The notes beneath the pieces are model-generated. The model saw only the letters and a program-made list of their open reading frames with translations. It was not told the DNA's origin and searched no databases. A stretch of 64,000 nucleotides of DNA, from positions 8,049,667 to 8,113,666 of the forward strand of contig JAJLRJ010000010.1 in the NCBI GenBank assembly GCA_024195265.1, written 5' to 3'. The position numbers and the translations under genes were made by a program. Below are positions 48,569 through 60,328 of this stretch, piece after piece. Each line of letters opens with the position of its first letter. Within the stretch, counting starts at the first letter, position 1. The DNA comes from Dendrophyllia cribrosa. Lineage: Eukaryota > Cnidaria > Anthozoa > Scleractinia > Dendrophylliidae.

Positions 48569-48754
48569 ACAGTTGTCTGCTTGGTGACCTGGCCTTTGTG
48601 TGAGAATGAGGCTTAAGTCGACCTCGTTTTGATACAAACACCTTCCTTCTTTTCATATGTAAATCGTGTTGTTCTTATGCTGACTACATTTTAAAACAAA
48701 GTGAACTGCAGCCTCACTTCCACTCAAAGTCCAGGGTACTAAGCACACAACTGT
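48569..48754. repeat. Complete palindromic repeat with ACAGTTGT ends
   Basis: It starts ACAGTTGTCTGCTTGGTGAC and ends TAAGCACACAACTGT. Inside, GGCCTTTGTGTGAGAATGAG is mirrored by CTCACTTCCACTCAAAGTCC. The middle has CATATGTAAATCGTG and GTTCTTATGCTGACT. This is one of two full copies; the other is 61671-61933. Confidence 0.8.
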
Positions 48755-48880
48755 AAAATGGTCTTTTCTAAAACAACATGTCATATTCTGACATATTTTT
48801 TCGGCTCAATATCTTAAAAGGTACCGCGATAATTCTAACGGTGATCATGTTAGAGTTAAGCACCCAAAGCAATACTAATC

Positions 48881-49156
48881 TACCCCCCGGGGGGAGGGGA
48901 ATTCATTATATACGCTATATAGGTATGTGCCACCCGATAGGGTTTGGTATTGTGATCCTTAGATAGGGCCACTAAATTGCAGTATCCATGCCACCCCAAC
49001 GCGCAAAACGAAAAAAAATATTGTCTGTTAAAACTTGGTTTTGGGCCTTAAAAAGGGTATCAAATCTCGATTTTCTACCGTTAAATAGGGTCAGGGTTTG
49101 AGAACTTTGGCGGAACACACCTATCCTAAATTGTCGGGAGTACCACCCCCGGGGTA
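48881..49156. repeat. Foldback element with TACCCCCNGGGGG ends
   Basis: TACCCCCCGGGGGGAGGGG at the left is mirrored by GGAGTACCACCCCCGGGGTA at the right. GGGCCACTAAATTGC and the TAGGGT words inside recur in similar elements. The pogo-type MITE begins ten bases further on. Confidence 0.6.
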
Positions 49157-49165
49157 ATCTACATA

Positions 49166-49994
49166 CAGTCGAACCTCCCATAAGCGAGCACGCTCGGGAC
49201 CAAAGGTAAGTGTCTGCTTACGGGAGGTGTCCGTTTACGAGAGGTTGGAAAAAAATAGTGCACCAGAGGGCGTATAATTGCACCAGTACATGTCTTTTAA
49301 AGCTTTTAAGACCACTTGTAATTGTATTATCCATCACAGGGTTGTTGGATGTTGCTTTTTATATCACACATAAATTTAACACTAATTTAAAAACTACGGT
49401 TCAAGATTGTGAGACTTGCCGCTTTATATATGCACAACACATATCTGTGAAGCGCTCGCATTGCGTCACACGAACTGATGAAAGCCAGTAACATACTCAA
49501 TCCGCCATGTTCCGGAGGTGAACAGAACAGAACGGCCAAGAGGTACATATTTTATGTACATTGCATGTAGTTATTTTCTAAAGCGCAAAGACGGTGTCCT
49601 TAGGTACGTAAAAAGAAACTAGCGATGAGTGTCTGCTTTCGCAGTTCCCTGATCTTAAGTTTTCTATCCGACACCTTGGAATCGAAATGACTAATTTCCT
49701 ACATGAAACTGTACTGTTGAGACTCACACTTCGCTTTTGTTTAGGTCAAGCACAATGTAAAACCATTAAAACCGAACCTATTTTGCTAGAAATTTTCTTG
49801 ATATCGTTTAATACTGTCCGCTTACGGGAGGTTATTTCAGACTCTGTGGACTCCGAATAGGTGTCCGTGTCCGCTTACGGGAGGCGTCGATCCGCTTACG
49901 GGAGGTTAAAAATGTAGTGTTGGAGGGGATAAATCGCCGGGACCGCGAATGGGTGTCCGCTTACGGGAGGTGTCCGTTAGTGGATGCTCGACTG
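49166..49994. mobile_element. Pogo-type MITE with TA target duplication, 829 bp
   Basis: It starts CAGTCGAACCTCCCATAAGC after TA (49164-49165) and ends GGATGCTCGACTG before TA (49995-49996). The internal word GTCCGCTTACGGGAGG and near-copies recur at least six times, as part of extended terminal repeats. No transposase frame is present. TA duplication and CAG...CTG ends fit pogo/Tc1-mariner mobilisation. Confidence 0.85.
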
Positions 49995-49996
49995 TA

Positions 49997-50064
49997 TTTT
50001 GATCCCCAAAAGGTACGACGAGCACCCCCGTTATATTTATATGGGAGTCTCCCCCCCCCCCGGG
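49997..50064. repeat. Right-end fragment of the C-tract foldback family
   Basis: GGTACGACGAGCACCCCCG, then TATATTTATATGGGAGTCTC and C10GGGGACT, corresponding to 1403-1480. Confidence 0.5.
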
Positions 50065-51503
50065 GACTAACAAGGGGTAAACTAATTTAGTGGCTATAGT
50101 TATAAAATACTAATGTAATTGCTGCGGAACGAGCGCAGCGAGTGAGCAGCAACATAATCAGGATTTAAGAGAAATATATGAGGCTAGGAAAAATCTCGAA
50201 TTGATCGCTTTTTACCAGAATTCACTTCGCCACGAACACATTTTGGGCCAGAATGCACTGCGTTACGAACATTTTGGGCCAGAATGCACTGCGCCACGAG
50301 CAATAGCCTCGCTTGCTGCTTCAAGCTGTTTGCCGCGAGATTTGTAATATTTTGGTCCAACATGTGCCAGTCGTAATCAGAACTGAAGTGTCCAAGACTA
50401 CCGCGAGTTCAGCGAGGCCTGTGAGGCATGGTGATAGGACCGTTGGATAGCAAAGATTTTCGAAGATTGTACGGAATAAAAGACAAATTTATTTTGAAAT
50501 CACTCCGACAGCGATCGATGAGACTGAGCTGAGCGCGTGGGAACGCGAAACCTGAGCTGCGCGCGTGGAGACGCGAATACGATACGGCTAGCTAGTAACG
50601 CAACATATTCATTATCAATAATTAAGTTAAACCTAAATTTTCACACCTTCCTCGTGGTGAACGCGTCCTTTGCTCAACAATATTCTACAGACATTGCAAG
50701 AACTTGATGCGTGAATTACAAAACAAAATTAGTCTTATCAGCTGGAGTTTTCGTCGATTCATCCCGGTTACATTTGCTTTGCTTTCCCTCAAAAAACGAA
50801 AGAGAAAATTCTGTAATACCAGCGAGGCGATAAAACAGCATTATTACAACAAATTTACCGCAGCAATTACTATCTTTTGGATACACCAGTAATAATTGCG
50901 TCGACGAAGGAGACGCTTCCTAATCTTGTCGGCTAGGCGGACAAATCGAGAAAAGTGTCGGTACCAAATCTGCGCCATGTTGAAACGTCACAATAGTATC
51001 CAGCATGCTTAGCGCGTCGTCTAAGCGGAACGAATCGAGAAAAGCTGCGCCATGTTGAAATGTCACAATAGTATCCAGCATTCCCAGCGCGTGGAAATCA
51101 GGCATCATCCTGGGGAGCTGGGGTTCCGAAATGTCACATGTGAATAATCTATTTGTCTTGACTTAGTTTCGGATATTTTCCCGATTTTGGAATCGTACGG
51201 CTCAATATTTCAATGCCTACTAAAAGTACGCAGTGGAAAAATTGGACGAAGGTTCTTCTCCGGACCAAGTAAGTTGTTGGGTCTCTTTGAATCAAGCAAG
51301 AAGTTATCGGATTTTCCTCGCTACCGTTCTGGTATGTTTTGAATGTTATATCTTGATTTTGCTGTGGTTCTCTGCCTGATTGGGGAAGCTTTCACCTAAA
51401 TACCGACGTCGTTCTTCGCGATGTTCAACGGTACGGTGCAATTCGCTGTATGTCTTGTAGCAATAATTCACTGACCGTCCGCGCCAGGGCGAACGCAGAT
51501 TTA
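50065..51503. other. Intergenic with a short tandem duplication; no gene recognised
   Basis: The only clear structure is a duplicated block of about 48 bp: TGCGCCATGTTGAAACGTCA at about 50971 and TGCGCCATGTTGAAATGTCA at about 51044, each followed by CAATAGTATCCAGCAT. Frames on the minus strand there merely repeat the duplication. Confidence 0.55.
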
Positions 51504-51921
51504 AAGGGAGGGTTTCACGGTTCGGCGCATGTGCAGCGATTAAAATGCTTTATTCGCTTACTTGCCAATTTTATCGGTTAAAAAACCACTCACATTTACT
51601 TCAATAATCACATACTATAAGCTTAATTAGTCCAAATAAAGCGAAGGATGACCAAAATTCACAGAAAATTTCAACGGATTACACCGACAAAGTCAACACT
51701 GAATAAAACCTTTGACCCGAAGGATTTATTCTACGCTCTGGTGGCTTTCATGGCGCACATTGGTATGTATAATCATCCATTCAATCAGCGACATTTTCAC
51801 AGGCAAATTTCCCGTCAGAGTTATTTACTCGCTTTCGATTGGTCTAAATAATGAATTTAAATGAGTCTTAAATGGCTTACGCCATAGCTTGCACATGCGC
51901 CGAACCGTGAAACCCACCCTT
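51504..51921. mobile_element. MITE with TA target duplication, AAGGGNGGGTTTCACGG ends
   Basis: AAGGGAGGGTTTCACGGTTC followed by GGCGCATGTGCA is mirrored by TGCACATGCGCCGAACCGTG and AAACCCACCCTT. TA flanks both ends (51502-51503 and 51922-51923). Length 418 bp, no credible frame. Confidence 0.85.
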
Positions 51922-52513
51922 TAATAACTTTGCAGTGCTCGAAATTGCGCCTGTATCGGGCGCATTTGCGACTAAAGATTTCGCAGTTTTGTGACTAAAA
52001 TTTGTCTAGCTAATAAAGGAATTATATTCAATAGTCTTGTGTCTTACTTGCAACTGGTAGTTGTAATTTTATTCGAAAAATCCTGCGAAATTGACGTTGA
52101 ATGTTGCGTGACTTAAACGTCGATTCCATGCGCGGTGTCCAAGAAGTTTATCACGGGAGCACTTTTTCAGGCTTTCTTTTTCTTAGTACATGTACTGAGG
52201 AGTATGATTTCAGAATCGGAGAAATAACCGAAATGAAATCAAGACAAATATACTATTTATACGTCGGAAAAATCTGAGACCTTTCGGAGTACACAGCACG
52301 GCAGGATTTTGCCCGATCCCACGGCGATAGCGTGAATGATTTGTTTGATGTCGGCCCACGTTTTTGCCTGCGTGACATATCTCGCGACATAGCCCTTTTA
52401 AACAGTGGCTAAATTAATTCATGAAACTGAGGTACTAGGTCAAGACGAGGTGCCACGTGATATGGAGACGCACTATAATCTATGATTACTACTAGTAATA
52501 AAAAAACGAAGTA

Positions 52514-52810
52514 CCTGTGTGTCCGTGTCTTTCTTTCGTCGTTTCGGAAGGGATTTACATCAGAGGGAAGACGGTTTGTCCGTGCGGTTTTTAAATGTAA
52601 TGAATCTAGCCAGTTATTAAACGTCGTGCGTAACGTAACGTATAAACCATTAAATCTTCTCTCGCTCCCGAGGAGAATTGTTGAAGGCTCGTGGCTCGTG
52701 TTTTCCGACGCTTATGAAACGATTACATTTCCAAGACCGCATGGACAAACCGTCTTCGCTCAGATGCAAATCCCTTCCAAAACGACGCAAGGAAGACAAG
52801 GACACACAGG
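52514..52810. mobile_element. Near-perfect foldback MITE with TA target duplication, 297 bp
   Basis: It starts CCTGTGTGTCCGTGTCTTTC and ends GAAGACAAGGACACACAGG, with arms over 80 bp that include GAAGACGGTTTGTCC. TA flanks both ends (52512-52513 and 52811-52812). A 125-codon frame across it is a consequence of the palindrome. Confidence 0.88.
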
Positions 52811-53032
52811 TAAATCTTTTTTTATTATTATTATTACAAATTACATTAGTATTTTATAGCTATAAAGCTCTCAGTGGTGGATGCATCATTCCATCCAAAT
52901 TTTTAAGCGGAAGGGGGTGGGGTGGGGGAGATGCGGGGCGGTATGCTCCCCCAGGATCCGCCACTGTCTAATTCCAATTATATTGCCAAATGCCACCATA
53001 CCGGGGGCTTATTTATTTCAAGTACGTTTTGA

Positions 53033-53052
53033 GGGGGGGGGGGGGGGGGGGG
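53033..53052. repeat. G20 homopolymer
   Basis: A run of 20 G in a degraded repeat context (CCGGGGGCTTATTTATTTCA ... GGGGCTTAACATAGAGG). Confidence 0.9.
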
Positions 53053-53770
53053 CTTAACATAGAGGATTATTATAATTTAGCGAAACACCGGTAATATTTT
53101 CCCCAAATCTCGTGAGTACTGTATATGATAAGGTAAAAATGCACCGGTAATAAAGTCTATCTCGTATTGTTTTGGTTGACAAGGAAAACGAAGGGGAAGG
53201 GGTGGGGGCATAAAAGAGAGACAGAGAGGGGTGGTGACTTCATAGAGGATTTACGGTACAAATAGATTGAATAAAACATTATCAAGTAAAACAGAACAAG
53301 CAGTTTGGGGACAAAGTGCAGAATTTGATTTTGTGACTGGCGGTTAAGAAAATCAAAATTGCCATTTTGGTGAAATATTGACTTTCCTAGCCGTTATTTT
53401 GTAATACTTGTTTGCTTTGATCACTTTCAGCGATTTTTTTCTTCCTATTGCAAGAAAATACAGCAGGCTTAAAGCAAGTAGTCTCCTACGCACGAGTAGT
53501 ACTGTAGCTCTTCCAGACCTCTATTTTTATTGGCCCCGTAGTACTGTAGCTTCTATTGTGTTTAGGTCTAGGGCTATTGTTTCTGTTGTTTAACCTATTG
53601 TTTCGTTAACCAATCACTGAGCTTGTTTGGAAAGGTACAGCCTCTCCCTACGCAGCCGTTATTAGGGCTCGTCACGCAACGCTCTTCCCCCACTGAGGGA
53701 GGAGCAAGCTGCTGGCCAAAATCCTGAAAACACGATAAATCACCCGGGACACCTTTAAGTATTAAAAGCA

Positions 53771-53776
53771 TTTATT
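53771..53776 (-). terminator. Orphan poly(A) signal on the minus strand
   Basis: AATAAA on the minus strand in AAAGAAATAAATGC. The sequence upstream of it on that strand (53780-59000) has the look of non-coding 3' UTR with tandem motifs, but no coding exon connects to it in view. The nearest upstream minus-strand stop is the TNF exon at 60329. Confidence 0.2.
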
Positions 53777-54232
53777 TCTTTTCCCAAGAACCATACAGAA
53801 TGCCTTGAATGGGGTCATAATTCTATTTAAACACCAATGAATCTTTCTCAGGCAACTCTTTAAATAAAGAGAGGAGGATTCTCGGAAATACGAAAGTTAC
53901 TGTACAAAAATATACGCAACATTCAAGATACAAAAATATTGTACAAAAATTCCCACTCTAAATGTAAATATTTTACAAAGGAATGTATATTTTTAAAAAA
54001 ATGACTAGAAAAATTTGATTACATCCCATTGGGCCTAATGTATTTAGTTCGACAATTTTAAAAAAGAAAACGTTCCTCGGACCCGAGTTGGCATGTATGG
54101 ATAAACACTAACTGGTCCGCTACTCAACATTACAAAATATCTTAATACAGATTACCGAATACGTATCGGTATATCTGGATATATAGCCCTGTTAACTCTT
54201 CCCTCGCCCTCACCCTGGCGATTCACAACTTA

Positions 54233-54552
54233 ACGGTCGGTAATCGCCGGCGACCAGACGCCTTCGTGTGAACTACAAATTTTTGGCAAAAAAAGCTCTA
54301 GTCACGGGGACCAAAACTTGGTCGCAGCGACTGGTCGCATGCGACAATCTCTTCGTATGAACGCCTCGTGAAACTAGTCGCTGCGACCTAATAAAAGGCT
54401 TAACCAATACAAGGGCAAATCAAACTAGAGACTACTCACTGCGACCAAATATAAGAAAAAAAAAAAACAAGTTAGCCGCTGCAAAGTCTCTTCGTGTGAA
54501 CAACAACAGGCGACTTGGTCGCCGCGATTTGTCGCGCCATGTGTGCCGACCT
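54233..54552. repeat. Foldback MITE rich in GGTCGCNGCGAC words
   Basis: The left end ACGGTCGGTAATCGCCGGCG and right end GCGCCATGTGTGCCGACCTT are roughly inverse. Inside, TTGGTCGCAGCGACTGGTCG and GTCGCTGCGACC recur, along with four copies of TTCGTGTGAAC or TTCGTATGAAC. Same style as 31398-31722, probably hAT-related. Confidence 0.65.
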
Positions 54553-56124
54553 TAAAAAGTCCTCTTGCTTTATAGATTAGAGAGAGGAGGGAAGAAATCT
54601 CCAGAATATGGAGGTACCTTAACAGTGCTGTAAGCCATATCATTGCCACTTGAAAACAAAACTCGATTGAATTTTTCTTGTATTGTTGTACAAAAAGAAT
54701 AAATTGTTGTTGTTGTTGTTAAAGCGAATGTGAAACGTAAAAAGCCTGCGTCCAACAGCAGTTTAATCGGCCAAATGAAACGGATGCCATTGAAAAGATT
54801 TCACGAAAATCTCCGAACGTTGTCAAAAAGTAGTAAAAGAAATTTGCCAAGTGGCAATAACATGGAACACTGTAAGATGAATCAATGCTAGGAAAAGTAC
54901 TATCTACAAGTTTATGCAACTTCAACCAAGTTTTTTTTTTCTGAACCCTTATCTTGTTATCCTTCCATTCCCAAGAGTACTCAAAACTGAGAATTAAAAA
55001 TATATATATATATCATTTCATTTCGGAAAATATCAAAAGCAGAGAGCACCGTATAAAAGTACTGCTCAATAGTTTTCATTTGAATGGCCACAATTTAGGA
55101 TGTTAAGAACCACCTAATATAGCATAATAAACAGCACTACATGAACGTACTGCTCAGTAGCTTTCATTTGAATGGTTACACTTTAGGATTTCATTCACAG
55201 ACTCGGAAGTTAGAACCACCTTGTACAACATAATAAACAGCACCTCAGGAACGTACTGCTCATACTTGAGTATTTGTCCATGGACTAAAATGTCACATCA
55301 GGAGTTTGACTCTGGCGGGAAGGAACAGGTTAGACAACAATCAGGTTGATTTTTCCTTGAATATACGTCTATTATCCACATAAAAGGCAGCAGAAATCAG
55401 TTAAAACACTGATTTGTACGATATGTATGCTTATGTTATGTCTAAGAGGCTCTGTCCCTTGGTAACAGTGCATAGGATACCTACTGTTTCTCACTGAACA
55501 GCTTGGGGTGCCTGTGGTACACAGGTAAGTATTCAAATGTAACGCATTGCAGCAAATGACTTCACAACTGCTTTACTATCCATAGGTTTCAACTGCAACA
55601 TAACTGCAAGTGACAGAGCCCCTTATTTTCTCTCTACATTTACGGCCACTCAAAAGTACTGTCAGTGGCAAAGCAAGATCTTTTCGAACGATAAGTGCAC
55701 GTTCACAGAATGCAGTTAGTCACAAAAATATAAATGATACAAAACTATTCACCGTAGAAAAATATTGTCAATAACTACTTAATTGATAAAACTCATAACA
55801 AAATAATGTGAGATGGTTTCCAAATTTAGTTAAAACCTGAAATTATCATTGGATAAAGCGGTTTAAGTACGGAAACGTCCTCAATAAAAAAATACAATGT
55901 AAAATTTGTTCTGCTCTGGTCTTCTTAGAAGGAACTATGGCGTATTTTTACTAAATTGTTGACTTGAATCTGGATGGGCTACAGACCAGTAAACCCTTTC
56001 ATTCCCAGCAAATTAACTTCAAAATTCGTCAAAACGTTTTGAATTTCAGTTTGTAGAATACTGAATGACCATTCTAAAGGTTTCATCCAGGGCTGAAAAG
56101 TGAAACAAGGATTCAGAGAATTAA
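54553..56124. other. Non-coding stretch with tandem motif at 55060-55262
   Basis: The block GTACTGCTCAGTAGCTTTCA, then TTTGAATGGTTACACTTTAG, then CATAATAAACAGCAC occurs about two and a half times in tandem (about 55060, 55147 and 55250), and a diverged piece is at 58677-58710. I remember this motif from 3' UTR regions of coral genes, unverified. A TTG microsatellite lies at 54703-54719. No coding region is recognised. Confidence 0.5.
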
Positions 56125-56605
56125 CTCTGTGTGTAAATTATAGTGCTTAGGTAAACCCATAATTTTCCCTGTACTGAGCGTTAGCCCTAGTAAGGAAATG
56201 AGGGACCACACGAGGGAAAGAAAAAAATCTTTGACCTCGGTGAAAGTGAAAGCCGCATTGCTTTTCAGTAGCATCTGAAAATGGGAATGAACGGGCTACA
56301 ATGGCTTCTAAAATGTAATGGATTACTATGAGAGAGACTTGATTTAGAGCAGTTTTCAATTGCGTTTCAAAATAATTACTCTGGCCAATCACATCAGAAG
56401 CAGACAATCCAATGAACCAATCAAAATGCGAGACTAATACTTGTAGCCGGTGCCAAGCGCGGGAAAACGTCCGCGAGAAAGTCGCCATTGGTTTTGGTTT
56501 TACTTCTGATTGGTTGACAAAGAGGCACGAGATTTTTTTAGCCAATCACGAAGCATAGCAATGCAAATTAAGTTTGACACTCAATTGAAAACCACTCTAT
56601 GAGTT
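56125..56605. repeat. Dispersed repeat rich in ATTGGTTCATTGG / CCAATCA words
   Basis: The sequence contains CACTCAATTGAAAACC near 56580 and several CCAAT/ATTGG words, including CCAATGAACCAATCAAAATG. A 132-codon minus-strand frame covers it, but its protein has no recognisable domain, and the DNA resembles a dispersed cnidarian repeat that I know only from memory. Confidence 0.4.
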
Positions 56606-57092
56606 AGAGTAGACAGTCTTTGATTGTGTAAAATGAAATGATTCTCACTGGCTAACATAAATGAGCAAATTCTGCATAGCACAATCGCAATATTAAAAGA
56701 TAATACAATCAAACTTCTCTGAATGAATGGACATAATAATTTCCAAACCTAAGCTAACTGTGTGTCCATATTATGGAAGCTAAAGGTGTATATGTATAAG
56801 GTGAGATTGTACCAAGAAGTTGAAAAGTCAGCAATGTTAGTATTTCTAAAAGCAAATAGCTTTCATCTAAATGACTCCAGTTTAACTCAGTGATTTCACC
56901 ACTAACTAATCGCTTTGCATTAACCAACCTTTTTTTAAACCTCAACATCAACATGCAAGTTCTCCAAACTGGTCTCAAATATTTCTAAAATGGAACTTGT
57001 TGGGGAAGATGTTTAAAATTAAGAAATTTTCGTTTGGTGATCATTTGGGGGTCTAAAATATAGCGATTTTCGGTATTGTGGACAACTGGTTT

Positions 57093-57294
57093 CTTAACCC
57101 TTTAAGCCCCAAAACATGTATAAAAATACAAATTCTCCTTTCTAACCGCCACAGTTTCTTTTGGAAGTAGTGGGAAGAAATTGCTAAAAATATCAGGAAA
57201 ATTTAACCCGGATGATCACCTCCATTATTCTCATGAGCCCTCTGATTGATACAACAAGGAGAAATTTGCATTTTTGGGGCTTAAAAGGTTTAAG
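57093..57294. repeat. Foldback MITE, CTTAACCCTTTAAGCCCC ends
   Basis: CTTAACCCTTTAAGCCCCAA at the left is mirrored by TTGGGGCTTAAAAGGTTTAAG at the right, around about 160 bp. ACAAATTCTCC and GGAGAAATTTG also pair inside. Confidence 0.7.
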
Positions 57295-57612
57295 ATGATT
57301 TTCATGGTCACTTAGAAGTTGGATTGAAATTTGATAACATGTCTCTTGATTTAAAATGTGGAATATTTTTGTTTTTCTTGATTAAATTGTTTAGGCACCA
57401 CTGATTATAGAAAAAATGATGACAAGCTGCATGTATGCACAGATGAATTTCTCATAAGTGACCACCCTTGGCATGTATAATGATGAATGCATATGGGAGA
57501 TGCACTAGCCTTTCGTTGGGGTGGCTAGCACTCTTAATGTCAGCTTTTGAATCTTTTTCTGGAGCCAATTTACCTCATCGACTCAGCCGATAAAATCAAA
57601 TTTTCATGTTTC

Positions 57613-57613
<1 letters not shown>

Positions 57614-57645
<32 letters not shown>
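57614..57645. repeat. C32 homopolymer
   Basis: A pure run of 32 C followed by TCCACCACC. Confidence 0.9.
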
Positions 57646-57648
<3 letters not shown>

Positions 57649-58740
57649 ACCACCTCCCTACCGATACAGCACTAAATTTCAATACTTAAAGCTTCTAAAT
57701 GGAATGTTCTGCTGAGATTAACCGGGATTTCATAGTAACAATCACTAAATGAAGATGGTGGCTTATGAGAGATTCTGAATAACACAAATGTCTTAAGTCT
57801 GATTTAAATTAAAGGAAGGCAGTTGTTTACGAGGAACAGCCACTTACCAGAATGATCACTGCTCAAAGAGATGCAAGTTTCACTGAAACGACTACTTCCA
57901 TAAAACGTTAATAACGTGTCTGTTTTACAATGATTATGACTACAGTGTGCAGTGAATGTTAGCCTGTTATTTAGGGTTAATAATATGGTTAATAGATTAC
58001 TTGATAATCAACACATCTGCCCCATGACAGAGGCAACAATGTCGTCACAACAGTGGCAAAATAATATTTACTGATCTGCGCTGCAAGCAGTAAAGTTTCA
58101 ACACTTTTGTCTGTTCAGGTTTGCCGAGGGGGGTCGGGGGAGGTAGCTACGGAATGTACTTGCATCCCATCCAGGGGGGTTAGTAATGTAGTAAAATGCC
58201 AGCTTTTGCTTCAAAACCAGACATGCATAGTTTTTGGCCATTGTATTTGGGTCACAGAATTTTGATAAAGTACTGTAGTACTTCTTGTTTTGTGTTATTT
58301 TTGTTTTACGCCATCTGTGTCCAGTACACAAAGAAAAAAAGCCAAAATGCAACATATGGACAACTTTGGAACAATGTTCAAGCGACTGGTTAGAAGAGGT
58401 AAAAATTTAGCATGTTGTACAGTTGAGTTAATCTCAAAGTGCCCATGCAATGGACTTGCACTCCATCCATTGTCTGCGTAGATCATCATTTCTACCTCTC
58501 TTGCCTCCAATTTGAGATTTTTGATTGACTTATAATGTTACGGCTTGTTCCTGGATCTAAGCAGCTATCCTATTTTTCTAGACACATCATAATGATGACA
58601 CTGGTCTATAAACAGACTCCAAATGGGCATTTTGATTTGCCTTCTGCATAATCAACTGGACAAAAGAACTGCTGAAGAGGTTTCATTTGAATGGTCACAC
58701 TTTAGGATTTCGTTGGCAGACTACAAGTTAGATCTGTGCT

Positions 58741-58950
58741 ACAGTACCCGACAAACGTAACCTAACAGAGAACTTCGAGAAGAATGCATTTTCGGGCAAA
58801 CTGCAAACCTGTCAAAAAATTCAGATCCACAAAATTAATTTTAGGTACAATCTAGAATTCATTTTGTGGACCTCAAGTTTTTGACAAGTTTGCAGTTTCT
58901 AATGCATTCTGCCCTGAGTTCTCTGTAAGATTACTTCTGTCAAGTACTGC
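58741..58950. repeat. Foldback MITE, about 210 bp
   Basis: ACAGTACCCGACAAACGTAA at the left is mirrored by TTACTTCTGTCAAGTACTGC at the right. CAGAGAACTTCGAGAAGAAT pairs with ATTCTGCCCTGAGTTCTCTG, and AGATCCACAAAAT with ATTTTGTGGACCT. Confidence 0.75.
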
Positions 58951-59057
58951 ATGTCTCCATAATTGACTGTAGGAGTGAACGGCTTAAGACACATCGGCAA
59001 AGGTCAAGTCGCAAACGTATAACAATTAGGAGCATTACAGAAGAACCCCTCCCCCCC

Positions 59058-59105
59058 TCTCCCACTGGATGGGATGCTAGACCATCATGGGGTTACACCC
59101 AGCTG
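59058..59105 (-). repeat. SINE tail fragment
   Basis: On the minus strand GGGTGTAACCCCATGATGG, then CTAGCATCCCATCCAGTGGG matches the tail type seen at 40245-40262 (GCATCCCATCCAGAGGGG). A further piece on the plus strand lies near 58163. Confidence 0.55.
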
Positions 59106-59716
59106 GGCCGACCGCAAATCACCAGATATCATACATGTTCCAGGTGTTAATAAATGGTGTTAAACGGTAAATGTTACCGTTTACTGCATGATTTAAAGTG
59201 CAACCCTACTTTAATGGTCGCAAACTAAGCCATTGAAACCTTACTGATGCAGTCGATCCTTTTTTATAATACACATAACAACTGTTTACCAGTTTACCCC
59301 GGGTATTACTTCCAGTTTGGATAGATTATTATGGTTTACTTTCAACCCAAAATGGTTGGTAATGTGCTTTGTTGGTTAGTATGTTAGTGCGGGCACAGGC
59401 TGACCGGGATGGTTCGCCTGTGGTGCAGGGTGCCAGTGTGCGTAATGTGTCTGAACCTTGACGAGATTACTAAACTGTGAATGTGAATGGTGCATAATTT
59501 AATTAATTGGACCAAACAAAAACTACTGTGGTTCTATGTTATGCTAAAAACACCCCTACAACCACCATCTGGTTAATGCAAACCAAATAAGATTTCCCTT
59601 ATGTTTCTTCAATATAGAATTTATAACAGTTAAGCCTTCAACAACTTAGCCAAACAGTTTTTTCTTGAGTTATTAGGATTCTAATGTAGGTCACTCCATT
59701 CTAACATCACAACTGA

Positions 59717-60087
59717 AGGGCTCCTGGCAATAATGTCCTAAGTATTTTTTGGTAACTTTCACTAAAATTGTATGTTTTAGGCCTTTAAAAGCACAGTTTT
59801 GTCAAATTATTTATTATCATTAAGGTACTTAAAACAGATCCAAAATGGGGAAGGAAATCCACATCTTTGAGAAAATGGTATGGGCCTTAGGAAACACTAT
59901 GTGTCTTTTCAAGATAAAATTTTATTCTGTTCAAAGATTTACTGACATGGTTGAAATCCTTTCAGTTATATTAACATGATCCAGTCATAATTTTGGCAAG
60001 TGAGTCCCTTTTTTGAGGCCGAAAATCCAAGACTTCAGTGGAAATTTCCCAACAAGGTACTTAGGACATTCTTGCTGGGAGGCCTTC
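59717..60087. repeat. Foldback element downstream of the TNF-domain exon
   Basis: GGGCTCCTGGCAATAATGTC then CTAAGTA at the left is mirrored by TACTTAGGACATTCTTGCTG then GGAGGCC at the right. A minus-strand AATAAA lies inside it (59921-59926). The short plus-strand frame from 60000 overlaps its right arm and is not credible. Confidence 0.65.
59921..59926 (-). terminator. Candidate poly(A) signal for the 60.3-kb TNF-domain exon
   Basis: AATAAA on the minus strand, about 400 bases past the stop codon at 60329. It lies within a foldback element, so it may have been supplied by that element. Confidence 0.35.
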
Positions 60088-60328
60088 GACTGGTGATAGC
60101 AAAGAAGGCAAGTTCCCACATTAATTTTGATGAAGAGCAAACTTACACAAGAGAGCTTAACTCAAAATTATTATTTTACGAATAGCGAGTCACATTTCAA
60201 ATCCTCAAACATAACTGGGTGGAAACGGATGCAGGCTAATCACATAACTGAAACTACAGTAAGATTTTGTTTGGCCTTGCTACATGTACTTGCTACAATA
60301 TATAATAATTTTACACAAAGATTTCATT

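Noticed and set aside
52482..52971. 125- and 97-codon plus-strand frames
   Set aside because: They lie over the near-perfect foldback MITE at 52514-52810.
56147..56545. 132-codon minus-strand frame, longest-looking single frame outside known exons
   Set aside because: No recognisable domain and no splice context; the DNA has dispersed-repeat character with CCAAT/ATTGG words.
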